From Acidobacteriota bacterium (lineage in GTDB: Bacteria > Acidobacteriota > Terriglobia > Terriglobales > Acidobacteriaceae), in assembly GCA_021801945.1 (NCBI GenBank), contig JAKABE010000054.1:1-5957 (forward strand): 5,957 bases of DNA, read 5' to 3'. Position 1 is the first letter of the stretch. Each line of letters opens with the position of its first letter. Under the pieces are notes generated by a model. The model worked only from the letters and a program-made list of their open reading frames with translations. It ran no database searches and had not been told where the DNA came from. Shown here one piece after another: positions 1 to 5,957 of the stretch. Position numbers and translations under genes: made by a program.

Positions 1-345
1 ACTCGCAATGTAGTCCAGAAAAAACAGCGGCGTTGCCCCCTGCACCGCGATGTCGTTTACGCAGTGGTTCACCAGGTCCGCACCCACCGTGTGGTGCTGC
101 CCCAACTCAAAGGCCACCTTCAGCTTTGTGCCTACCCCATCGGCCGAGCTCACCAGGATCGGGTTCTTCCACCTCTGCGAGTCCAGCCGGAAGAGCGATC
201 CGAACCCCCCGATCCCTCCCAACACATTGCGGTTAAAGGTTTTCTGCGCCAGGAACTTGATCCGGTCCTTGGCGCGGCTGCCACGTGCGATATCCACCCC
301 GGCATCGGAGTAGCTCACGGATTTGGGTGGGGGCTCTTGAGGCAC
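1..345 (-). CDS. purM: Phosphoribosylformylglycinamidine cyclo-ligase (AIR synthetase), N-terminal part
   Basis: PurM makes 5-aminoimidazole ribonucleotide from FGAM with ATP in cytosolic purine synthesis. The minus strand reads open for 115 codons and leaves the window at base 1, so roughly the first third of a protein of about 345 residues is visible. Seen directly: SYSDAGVDI near residue 11, a glycine-rich [13 protein letters not shown] segment, the phosphate-loop motif [10 protein letters not shown] near 67-76, and [20 protein letters not shown] followed by FFLDYIAS, all diagnostic of PurM. I chose the GTG at 345 (initial VPQEPPPK) because AGAAGG lies 8 nt upstream and an extended -10 lies at 396-404. 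The frame stays open further upstream, and ATGs at 429 and 435 (GGAGGG precedes 429) are alternatives, but the added residues look unlike PurM and would overlap the promoter. Function is very sure; the start is moderately sure. It is transcribed divergently from the XRE cassette. Confidence 0.96.
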   Translation of the reverse strand, partial: MPQEPPPKSVSYSDAGVDIARGSRAKDRIKFLAQKTFNRNVLGGIGGFGSLFRLDSQRWKNPILVSSADGVGTKLKVAFELGQHHTVGADLVNHCVNDIAVQGATPLFFLDYIAS

Positions 346-395
346 GATACAAGCCTTCTGCGCATGAAGTGAATGCAGGAATCGCTGAAAGCTAG

Positions 396-404
396 ATTTT
401 AGCA
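396..404 (-). promoter_or_regulatory. Extended -10 promoter element for purM
   Basis: Read on the minus strand this is TGCTAAAAT, an extended -10 (TGn plus TAAAAT, 5 of 6 to consensus). No good -35 hexamer lies 17 nt upstream, which extended -10 promoters tolerate. The predicted start near 389 would give a leader of about 44 nt to the GTG at 345 and would exclude the upstream ATGs at 429 and 435. Prediction from sequence only. Confidence 0.45.
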
Positions 405-474
405 GGATTTGCGAAGGATAAAACCACATTTGCATACCCTCCGATCCCTCGAGCGCGCCATAGCAAAATGAAGA

Positions 475-539
475 TTGGAAAGTATACTTGACATTCAAAC
501 CATTCCAAGTTACTTTGATTTGGAAAGTCTGCTTTACAT
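475..539 (+). promoter_or_regulatory. Promoter and operator cluster of the XRE cassette
   Basis: A perfect -35 TTGACA lies at 488-493, and a weaker TACTTT -10 lies 17 nt downstream at 511-516. Around them are three dyads: AAGTATACTT (480-489, a perfect palindrome touching the -35), AAGTTACTT (507-515, over the -10) and AAGTCTGCTT (525-534, degenerate, over the likely transcript start). The outer two belong to an imperfect direct repeat, TTGGAAAGTATACTTGACAT at 475-494 and TTGGAAAGTCTGCTTTACAT at 520-539, with 17 of 20 bases identical and starts 45 bp apart. The second copy runs into the ATG of the regulator at 538. This arrangement would let a small XRE repressor block its own promoter; binding is an inference. 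Confidence 0.6.
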
Positions 540-750
540 GGCTTCGACTGTTATCAATCGCGTGAAGGAACTCCGCGTCGCCCTTGGCTGGACCCAGGAG
601 CAGTTGGCCCTCGCCGCCGGCGTTTCGCGGCAAAGCATCAACGCCATCGAACGCGACCGCTATGTTCCCAGCCTGGAGTTGGCGCTGACCTTCGCGCGCA
701 TCTTTGCTTGCCCTACCGATGAGATTTTTCAACTGGAGAAGAACGCATGA
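538..750 (+). CDS. Small XRE/Cro-family helix-turn-helix transcriptional regulator
   Basis: A cytosolic 70-residue DNA-binding protein that is nothing but an HTH domain. The helix-turn-helix spans about residues 17-44, with [20 protein letters not shown] forming the helix-turn-recognition helix, followed by [24 protein letters not shown], typical of the compact COG1476-type XRE regulators. The ATG at 538 is preferred: the protein then begins [13 protein letters not shown], as family members do, and it lies downstream of the predicted transcript start. A TTG at 475 in frame would add 21 residues encoded by the operator itself, which is unlikely. The only ribosome site is a weak GGAAAG about 10 nt upstream, inside the last operator copy. 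It overlaps the next gene by ATGA. By family precedent and operator position it probably represses its own operon; the signal it senses is unknown. Confidence 0.9.
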   Translation: MASTVINRVKELRVALGWTQEQLALAAGVSRQSINAIERDRYVPSLELALTFARIFACPTDEIFQLEKNA

Positions 751-986
751 TCGACTCCGTTCTCAACCGCATCCTCATGCTCGACCACATTGCCGACGAA
801 AGGTTCCACCAACATCAACGCCGCTCGACCAGCGCCGCGGCAATTGTCGGAATGCTCACCCTCTTTGCCCTGCTCGAGTACCGCCTGCTCGTCCAGCACC
901 TTGTTCCCTGGGACCTGATCTCCGTGATCTACGCCATGGGTGCGGCAAAGATCGCCTTCATGCTCTGGTACCGCTTCAAAAACTAG
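747..986 (+). CDS. Small two-helix membrane protein of the XRE cassette
   Basis: Unrecognised protein of 79 residues. It has a charged, probably cytosolic N-terminus ([20 protein letters not shown], then HQHQRR), a first hydrophobic helix at about 28-46 ([19 protein letters not shown]), a short linker with VPWD, and a second helix at about 55-74 ([19 protein letters not shown]) ending in RFKN. Both ends are therefore predicted cytosolic. GGAG lies 8 nt before the ATG, and the start overlaps the repressor stop as ATGA, so translation is probably coupled to the regulator. Small XRE regulators of this kind are often paired with small integral membrane proteins. That pairing suggests a regulator-membrane partner unit, but no activity can be read from the sequence. 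Real gene: confident; function: unknown. Confidence 0.8.
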   Translation: MIDSVLNRILMLDHIADERFHQHQRRSTSAAAIVGMLTLFALLEYRLLVQHLVPWDLISVIYAMGAAKIAFMLWYRFKN

Positions 987-1007
987 TCCTCGGCAAGGAG
1001 TCTCACG

Positions 1008-1229
1008 ATGTGCCTGCCTCACCTTCAACTCGATCCCAAGTCCCGCCGCATTTGCGCCGCGGGCAATCTCTGTCTTGTCTTCGGCCTTCTGCCCACGCTC
1101 TTTGATGAGCATGGCTTCGGTCATCGCCATCCGGTCTTCGAAGGACTGCGCATTCTGCTGCTTGTTTGCGCTGTCATCCTGCTCTTCTGGTTCCTTCGCC
1201 GCCGCTGCGCCTGCGACCCTCGCTCTTGA
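1008..1229 (+). CDS. Small membrane protein of the XRE cassette (second)
   Basis: Unrecognised protein of 73 residues, third gene of the cassette. AAGGAG lies 7 nt before the ATG and the gene starts 21 nt after the previous stop, which supports co-transcription. It has a basic N-terminal stretch (LDPKSRRI), a short hydrophobic segment at 20-32 (NLCLVFGLLPTLF), a polar His-containing loop (DEHGFGHRHP, about 33-42), a strong helix at 47-63 (LRILLLVCAVILLFWFL) and a basic tail RRRCACDPRS. It could cross once or twice. There are five cysteines (2, 17, 22, 54, 67 and 69 include the CAC pair), unusually many for so small a protein. The His-rich loop plus cysteines might suggest metal or redox chemistry, but this is speculation. 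Confidence 0.7.
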   Translation: MCLPHLQLDPKSRRICAAGNLCLVFGLLPTLFDEHGFGHRHPVFEGLRILLLVCAVILLFWFLRRRCACDPRS

Positions 1230-1240
1230 AAGGAAATCTA

Positions 1241-1507
1241 ATGCTTCCGCTTGACTGTTGGAGTCCGAAAAAATCTCTGCCGATCCTCATCTCCCTGCTG
1301 GTCGTGGCCCAAATCGATCTGGCCAGCGCCGCCGCCTGGCCGGGTGCGCTCTTGTCGCTGCTGCATCTCACCCCCGCTCCAAACGACACCTGCCGGGGCA
1401 TTTGCGCAGGGATTGGCGCATCCATCGACGTTCTCGCGCTGTTCCAGCTTGCGCGCATCTGGGCCAGGCGCGCAATGAAGGCCGACCGCGAACCACAGTA
1501 TGATTGA
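1241..1507 (+). CDS. Small membrane protein of the XRE cassette (third)
   Basis: Unrecognised protein of 88 residues, last gene of the cassette, 11 nt after the previous stop. The ATG at 1241 follows AAAGGA at a 6-nt spacing. The frame is open further upstream, but that part overlaps the previous gene and has no ribosome site. The first hydrophobic segment, about 13-34, follows SPKKS (LPILISLLVVAQIDLASAAA), and the second, about 54-74, contains GAGIGASIDVLALF-like small residues. The loop between them holds APNDTCRGIC with two cysteines, and the tail is charged (ARRAMKADREPQYD). The first segment could be read as a signal peptide ending near ASAAA, but the second helix and basic tail favour a two-pass membrane protein. 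Function unknown. Confidence 0.65.
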   Translation: MLPLDCWSPKKSLPILISLLVVAQIDLASAAAWPGALLSLLHLTPAPNDTCRGICAGIGASIDVLALFQLARIWARRAMKADREPQYD

Positions 1508-1542
1508 AGCCGCCTGACGAAGCGGATGGTTAGCGCCCACTT

Positions 1543-1548
1543 TATACT
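1543..1548 (+). promoter_or_regulatory. Putative -10 element immediately before hemL
   Basis: TATACT matches the -10 consensus at 5 of 6 positions and ends only 9 nt before the hemL ATG. A transcript starting at the usual distance would begin near 1555, giving almost no leader. No convincing -35 is seen at 16-18 nt spacing and no ribosome binding site precedes the ATG, both consistent with a leaderless message. The alternative is that hemL is read through from the XRE cassette, which has no visible terminator. Confidence 0.35.
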
Positions 1549-1557
1549 GAACCCACC

Positions 1558-2847
<1,290 letters not shown>

Positions 2848-2877
2848 ACGCCGCCGCAGTGACCGCTCGCTGGCAAA

Positions 2878-2906
2878 TTGACCAAAGCCACGCTTAACGA
2901 TAAAAT
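2878..2906 (+). promoter_or_regulatory. Strong sigma-70-type promoter of rplU-rpmA
   Basis: TTGACC at 2878-2883 (5 of 6 to the -35 consensus), a 17-nt spacer, and TAAAAT at 2901-2906 (5 of 6 to the -10 consensus). This is the best-matching promoter in the window, as expected for ribosomal protein genes. Transcription would begin near 2913, 31 nt after the hemL stop plus spacer, leaving a leader of about 168 nt before rplU. Confidence 0.75.
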
Positions 2907-2912
2907 CAAGGA

Positions 2913-3080
2913 GTTTGGCGAGTGCGCACCCCGATCGGGTGTGCGGGGATTTGTCGGGTCTGCCATCCTCCAGGTGTTGCGGCCCGCTTCCCGATGCGGT
3001 TTACCTCTGGTTCCGCCCCAGGCAGACAGCGAGTTCGAGGTAATGCGCCGCGCAGATGTCGAGGCGCTGGAGGGTTTGTC
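2913..3080 (+). promoter_or_regulatory. Structured 5' leader of rplU, candidate L21 autoregulatory RNA
   Basis: The transcribed stretch before rplU has no credible ORF but several complementary segments. Stem 1 is at 2925-2945: eight pairs (CGCACCCC with GGG-GTGCG), one bulged T at 2940 and a GATC loop. A long-range stem pairs GTCTGCC (2958-2964) with GGCAGAC (3021-3027), enclosing CCAGGT (2970-2975) with AC..CTGG (3003-3010, 2-nt bulge) and CCGC (2984-2987) with GCGG (2996-2999). CAGCG (3027-3031) can pair CGCTG (3065-3069), which shares a G with the ribosome site GGAGGG (3069-3074). L21 leaders that control rplU operons are known in Firmicutes; homology to those is not established here. Regulation by L21 or another ligand is inferred. 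Confidence 0.5.
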
Positions 3081-3401
3081 ATGTACGCAGTGATTCGCAC
3101 AGGCGGCAAGCAGTATCGCGTCGCGCCGGGCGACGTAGTGAGGATCGAAAGCATTCCGTCCGAGAACCAGGCCGTCGAGTTCAGCGATGTTCTCGCGGTC
3201 TCTGGTGAGCCTGGAACCCTGGCCAAGCCATCCACGGCAAAGGTCACCGCTGAAGTCCTGGGCGAAGGCCGTGGCGAGAAAGTCCTGGTCTTCCACTACA
3301 AGCGCAAGAAGCAGTACAAGAAGCTCCAGGGACACCGCCAGAACTTTACCGAAGTGCGCATCAAGACCATCGAGGCCGACGGCAAAACGTTCACGGCGTA
3401 A
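3081..3401 (+). CDS. rplU: 50S ribosomal protein L21
   Basis: A large-subunit ribosomal protein that binds 23S rRNA. It has 106 residues, the normal length. It opens with MYAVIRTGGKQYRVAPGDVV, the classic L21 N-terminus, and carries the basic signature region YKRKKQYKKLQGHRQNFTEV (about 73-92) followed by IKTIEADGK. The ATG at 3081 has GGAGGG 6 nt upstream; an earlier in-frame ATG at 2922 would translate the structured leader and is rejected. It is the first gene of the rplU-rpmA pair, the usual bacterial order. No prp (ysxB) protease gene lies between them, in line with an L27 that has no N-terminal extension. Confidence 0.98.
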   Translation: MYAVIRTGGKQYRVAPGDVVRIESIPSENQAVEFSDVLAVSGEPGTLAKPSTAKVTAEVLGEGRGEKVLVFHYKRKKQYKKLQGHRQNFTEVRIKTIEADGKTFTA

Positions 3402-3407
3402 GCGATC

Positions 3408-3498
3408 AGCTCTCGGCCTTCAGCTTTTCCGTGCGCGGGTGGAGAGAGTGGGTTGAGCAACGAACTGTCTGAGAGCTGACGGCTGAAGGCTGACAGCT
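3408..3498. repeat. Heptad-based inverted repeat in the rplU-rpmA spacer
   Basis: The right arm is a short tandem heptad, GCTGACG (3475-3481), GCTGAAG (3482-3488), GCTGACA (3489-3495), then GCT. The left arm holds the same unit in inverted orientation (its complement reads GCTGAAG-GCCGAGA-GCTGAT). Positions 3408-3424 pair with 3482-3498 over 17 positions, with one mismatch and one G-T wobble, around a 57-nt loop. A second register, CAGCTCTC (3407-3414) with GAGAGCTG (3471-3478), is also possible. The element ends just before the rpmA ribosome site AAGGAG (3507-3512). It looks like a dispersed intergenic palindromic or heptad repeat, or an internal processing or attenuation structure. Confidence 0.6.
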
Positions 3499-3520
3499 AG
3501 CTCAAGAAGGAGATTCGGCA

Positions 3521-3784
3521 ATGGCACACAAGAAAGGTGGAGGCAGCTCCACAAATGGACGCGACTCGAATGCCCAGCGGCTGGGCGTGAAGGCTTTTGC
3601 CGGTCAACTGGTCAACGGCGGCACGATCATCATGCGCCAACGTGGTACCCGCATCAAGCCCGGCCTCAATGTCGGCATCGGCTCCGACGACACCCTCTTC
3701 GCCAAGGTCTCAGGCCGCGTCAAGTTCACAGATCGCGGCCGCCACGGACGCTTTGCCTCGGTCGAGCCACTCGCCGCCGAGTAG
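3521..3784 (+). CDS. rpmA: 50S ribosomal protein L27
   Basis: A large-subunit protein whose N-terminus reaches the peptidyl-transferase centre. Its 87 residues are the usual length. It begins [20 protein letters not shown] and contains the family signature [15 protein letters not shown] (about 34-48), then [10 protein letters not shown]. It lacks the N-terminal extension that is cleaved by Prp in Firmicutes. AAGGAG lies 8 nt before the ATG. It follows rplU by 119 nt in the same orientation, with a palindromic repeat in the spacer, and is followed by a hairpin terminator, so rplU-rpmA is probably a two-gene operon. Confidence 0.98.
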   Translation: MAHKKGGGSSTNGRDSNAQRLGVKAFAGQLVNGGTIIMRQRGTRIKPGLNVGIGSDDTLFAKVSGRVKFTDRGRHGRFASVEPLAAE

Positions 3785-3798
3785 TCTTGGCTCAAAAA

Positions 3799-3830
3799 GC
3801 AAATGCCACGGCCCAGGCCGTGGCATTTGT
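3799..3830. terminator. Hairpin terminator, probably bidirectional
   Basis: AAATGCCACGGC (3801-3812) and GCCGTGGCATTT (3817-3828) form a perfect 12-bp stem with a CCAG loop; C3800-G3829 adds one more pair and G3799-T3830 a wobble. On the plus strand it follows the rpmA stop by 14 nt, with only a short T-rich tail. On the minus strand the stem is followed by CTTTTTG (complement of 3792-3798), a better U-tract, so it should also stop transcripts from the membrane protein gene that ends at 3982. Confidence 0.8.
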
Positions 3831-3981
3831 CCTTGCATGTTGCGGTTCTCACCCCTTCAGCAATTTCGATTCTCCTCTTGACATGCGCAGTGCGTTCACG
3901 TCAGCTCTTCCTCAAGAAAAGCAAACCGCGCACCACGCTGCAATGTCCACGAGTGAGGCGAAAACGCTCTGATCCCTCTTC

Positions 3982-4860
3982 CTACAGCTCGGACTGCCGT
4001 CCCTTCAGGTTGCGTGTAAGCACTTTCTCCACCACCTTCTCTACGTCGGTCAGGAAGAAGCTGTTGGCGGGCTGCTGCACGGCCACCTGGGTTCCCGTGT
4101 GCCCCAACGCGGAAGCAATCTCATTCCAACGATAGATCGTCGAGTTCGCCGGCATCGTAATGGGCTTGCGGACCGGCTCGGGCAGTATGCAGTAGACAAG
4201 CCAAACCCCTAACGACACCAGGATCAGCGCCTCATAGGTGAGCTGCACTGGCCCGTTCATCGGAAACCGCGACGCCGTTGCCAGACTGGCAACAACGAAT
4301 TCGTTCACCGACATGACCCCGAGACCCAACGCCATCCCGAAGGGAATGTCCCGGATCGTGAGCCGCAGTGCATTCATGCTCAGGCACAGAAATGCCACCA
4401 GGCACATCTCAAGAATGCTCACCGAGCGCATCAAGCCCAACGCGACACCGGGAAGGAACAGCGCCCCGCGATGAAAGGATACGCCTGTCGAGAAGGTCAC
4501 AATCAACGACACCAGAATCGCCCAGCGAAAAATCACGATTCCGAACTTCATCAGCCCTGGGAACGGCGACAGCGCAACGCGGAAGATCTCGATGCAGATC
4601 AGAAACACCAACACCGCACTCGCGACATATACCCCCCAGTACGCGTAAAAGTAACCCTCGAAATAACCCCGCCCCCATGGCTGCTCTTGAATGTACAACA
4701 GACCCAGCAGAACGGGCGTAGAGAAAACGTGCAAGCCCAGATATCCGCCCATCGACGGAAAACGTCTACCCAGTTTCTTCTTCCAGAAGAACAGACCAAG
4801 CGCGGCCCATAGGAGAAACTCCACCACACTCATTACGGACATCGCTGGGCTGAGAACCAT
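3982..4860 (-). CDS. Integral membrane protein of unknown function, about seven helices
   Basis: I do not recognise a characterised family; it resembles the uncharacterised polytopic proteins of about 290 residues common in Acidobacteriota. There are about seven hydrophobic segments, at roughly 10-25, 40-57, 76-95, 107-125, 147-165, 173-196 and 207-226. A hydrophilic C-terminal tail (227-292) holds WNEIASALGH (245-254) and FFLTDVEKVVEKVLTRN (268-284), which may be a cytosolic helix. Few charged residues lie in the helices and no transporter or enzyme motif was seen. Start: M1 at 4860, M7 at 4842 and M10 at 4833 are all possible; none has a clear ribosome site. M10 (MSVVEFLLWA) would place the first helix at the N-terminus, as such proteins usually have. 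A promoter is predicted at 4893-4921. It stands alone, with a shared terminator downstream. Confidence 0.8.
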   Translation of the reverse strand: MVLSPAMSVMSVVEFLLWAALGLFFWKKKLGRRFPSMGGYLGLHVFSTPVLLGLLYIQEQPWGRGYFEGYFYAYWGVYVASAVLVFLICIEIFRVALSPFPGLMKFGIVIFRWAILVSLIVTFSTGVSFHRGALFLPGVALGLMRSVSILEMCLVAFLCLSMNALRLTIRDIPFGMALGLGVMSVNEFVVASLATASRFPMNGPVQLTYEALILVSLGVWLVYCILPEPVRKPITMPANSTIYRWNEIASALGHTGTQVAVQQPANSFFLTDVEKVVEKVLTRNLKGRQSEL

Positions 4861-4892
4861 TGGTGATAGTCCACGCTATCTGGAGCAACCCC

Positions 4893-4921
4893 AGCATAGC
4901 GCCAATCACCATGCCTCTCAA
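4893..4921 (-). promoter_or_regulatory. Putative promoter of the membrane protein gene
   Basis: Read on the minus strand: TTGAGA (complement of 4916-4921, 5 of 6 to the -35 consensus), a 17-nt spacer, and TATGCT (complement of 4893-4898, 4 of 6 to the -10 consensus). Transcription would start near 4886, about 26 nt before the first ATG at 4860. Confidence 0.4.
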
Positions 4922-4979
4922 CCACAAAAGCGTAACTGCCGTATGGCACTTTCGTGCTATCTTGCTGCTGCTGCGAAAC

Positions 4980-5177
4980 CTAGCGGGGGAGTAGTTTTCC
5001 CTTGCAGGTTGGAATGTTCGGCCCGCAAAGCGGTACCGGCAGCATGGGACCGGGGACGCTGGCGGTCGCCGCCATGTGGTTCGTCAGGGCTGGCACGGTT
5101 CCGGAGGAGACGGAGGCAGCAGCCAATCCTGCGCAGACAACGGTCATCGCAAAGAAGCGAACGGCAAGTTTCATCAT
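4980..5177 (-). CDS. Small predicted exported peptide with a CGPNIPTC motif
   Basis: Unrecognised protein of 65 residues. It starts MMKLAVRFFAMTVVCAGLAA: a lysine and arginine followed by a hydrophobic core and small residues, a typical Sec signal peptide, with cleavage likely around residues 20-24 (AAASVSSG). The mature part would be about 43 residues, rich in Pro, Ala, Val and Ser, and ends with PLCGPNIPTCKGKLLPR, whose two cysteines (51 and 58) could form a disulfide outside the cytoplasm. GAGG lies 6 nt before the ATG at 5177, and a second ATG follows directly at 5174. The frame is open back to an ATG at 5252, but that extension bears no ribosome site and would bury the signal peptide. 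The C15 in the signal region is not in a good lipobox. Role unknown. Confidence 0.6.
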   Translation of the reverse strand: MMKLAVRFFAMTVVCAGLAAASVSSGTVPALTNHMAATASVPGPMLPVPLCGPNIPTCKGKLLPR

Positions 5178-5267
5178 GAGTAACCTCAGGAAATTTGAAA
5201 TCGCACGGTCACACATCCCCGCACTCTCCGGGATCATAGTCCAATAATGCAAATAAGTACATATTTT

Positions 5268-5348
5268 TCATTGGCATACATCTTTGATAACCGCTCCGGT
5301 TACCCACTTCACCCCCCCGCCGTAACACTCAATAGTAATCATTTTCAT
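5268..5348 (-). CDS. Micro-ORF of 26 residues, possibly translated
   Basis: It begins MKMITIECYGGGVKWVTG and ends AVIKDVCQ. A strong GGAGG lies about 4 nt before the ATG at 5348 and about 10 nt before an in-frame ATG at 5342. It overlaps the end of the 40-residue ORF by 20 nt in another frame. A run of seven G (complement of 5312-5318) lies in the YGGGV codons, so a one-base slip would change its C-terminus. The frame is open up to 5588, but the upstream part looks random and runs into the gyrB promoter region. It could be a coupled small peptide, the remnant of a longer gene, or chance. No family recognised. Confidence 0.35.
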   Translation of the reverse strand: MKMITIECYGGGVKWVTGAVIKDVCQ

Positions 5349-5451
5349 CTCTCCTCCAGGCTCTTCCGTTGTGGGTCGGCTTGATGAGTACAGGCTTCGT
5401 CTCGCACATAACTCCCGCAAAATCAATGCGGACTGCAACCTTTGGGGACAT
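5329..5451 (-). CDS. Micro-ORF of 40 residues, hypothetical soluble protein
   Basis: The product reads MSPKVAVRIDFAGVMCETKP, then VLIKPTHNGRAWRRDENDYY. It looks protein-like: alternating beta-type residues first (VAVRIDFAGVM, VLIKP), then a charged tail. GGAG lies 5 nt before the ATG. There is no signal peptide or membrane helix. It overlaps the 26-residue ORF, whose ribosome site lies inside it, an arrangement typical of translational coupling or of a gene broken by a frameshift. Third-position GC (about 55 percent) is well below that of hemL, so it may be recent or accessory DNA. I do not recognise it. Confidence 0.4.
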   Translation of the reverse strand: MSPKVAVRIDFAGVMCETKPVLIKPTHNGRAWRRDENDYY

Positions 5452-5502
5452 GTTATCTCCAAACTGGCCCTCCATCGGCTCTTCTTCCACACCCTCCCGG
5501 CA

Positions 5503-5511
5503 TGGTAAGAT
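5503..5511 (+). promoter_or_regulatory. Putative extended -10 promoter of gyrB
   Basis: TGGTAAGAT carries the TGn extension and TAAGAT (5 of 6 to the -10 consensus). No good -35 was found. The start would be near 5518, giving a leader of about 120 nt before the ATG at 5638. In many bacteria gyrB promoters respond to DNA supercoiling; nothing here tests that. Confidence 0.4.
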
Positions 5512-5619
5512 AGACAGAGGGAAATGCGCGTAAAGCCCCCGTCTTTCAATCGGTTAGTCTCGACCTTCGGGCCGTGGACGATGCCCATGCCTGGTGTCCT
5601 TTGAACCTCAACTCAATAG

Positions 5620-5957
<338 letters not shown>

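Noticed and set aside
346..435. N-terminal extension of PurM from ATG at 429 or 435
   Set aside because: The added residues do not look like PurM and would include the extended -10 at 396-404; the GTG at 345 has its own ribosome site. Kept only as an alternative start.
475..537. TTG start giving a 91-residue XRE regulator
   Set aside because: The extra 21 codons are the promoter and operator, and the predicted transcript starts downstream of the TTG.
729..1130. 133-residue minus-strand ORF opposite the membrane genes
   Set aside because: No ribosome site and no family likeness; it is the antisense of two better-supported genes.
2922..3080. In-frame extension of L21 from ATG at 2922
   Set aside because: It would translate the structured leader; the standard L21 N-terminus and a strong ribosome site occur at 3081.
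3878..3883. TTGACA resembling a -35 in the spacer after rpmA
   Set aside because: No -10-like hexamer lies 15-19 nt downstream and no plus-strand gene follows.
4911..4994. Plus-strand 27-codon ORF from ATG 4911
   Set aside because: No ribosome site, no plausible promoter and no signal peptide; probably chance.
5002..5247. 81-residue plus-strand ORF
   Set aside because: Antisense to the exported peptide gene, with no ribosome site and an unconvincing composition.
5524..5604. 26-codon upstream ORF in the gyrB leader
   Set aside because: A GAGG lies only 3 nt before its ATG and almost at the predicted transcript start; the peptide shows no recognisable features.

Overview
The window looks like chromosomal DNA from a GC-rich, free-living bacterium. 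It joins several housekeeping loci (purM, hemL, rplU-rpmA, gyrB) with short accessory segments. HemL implies haem synthesis by the C5 (glutamyl-tRNA) route. The protein style, the very small exported Cys/Pro peptide and the orphan seven-helix membrane protein remind me of Acidobacteriota (Terriglobia). That placement is an inference from general resemblance, since no search could be run.

Layout. Positions 1-345 (minus) hold the N-terminal third of purM, running off the left edge, with an extended -10 promoter near 396-404. Diverging from it, 475-1507 (plus) is a compact cassette: a 70-residue XRE/Cro-type repressor, then three small membrane proteins of 79, 73 and 88 residues. Each of these has a good ribosome binding site, and the first overlaps the repressor stop codon. 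The cassette promoter sits among three AAGT..ACTT dyads and a 20-bp imperfect direct repeat, which suggests autorepression. Downstream, 1558-2847 is hemL, whose -10 element lies so close to the ATG that the mRNA may be leaderless. Next, 2878-3784 is the rplU-rpmA (L21-L27) operon. It has a near-consensus promoter, a structured leader of about 168 nt, and a heptad-based inverted repeat in the spacer between the genes. A 12-bp hairpin at 3799-3830 closes the operon and probably also terminates transcription arriving from the right.

The right half is mostly minus strand: a 292-residue integral membrane protein of unknown function (3982-4860), a 65-residue predicted exported peptide (4980-5177), and two overlapping micro-ORFs of 40 and 26 residues (5451-5268). 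The AT-rich stretch around 5240-5290 differs from the surrounding GC-rich coding DNA. gyrB starts at 5638 (plus) and runs off the right edge. Its promoter region overlaps nothing convincing on the other strand.

The best candidates for something undescribed are the XRE/triple-membrane-protein cassette with its operator cluster, the rplU leader RNA, and the cluster of tiny minus-strand genes next to gyrB. No tRNA, rRNA, CRISPR array, transposase or integrase was seen.
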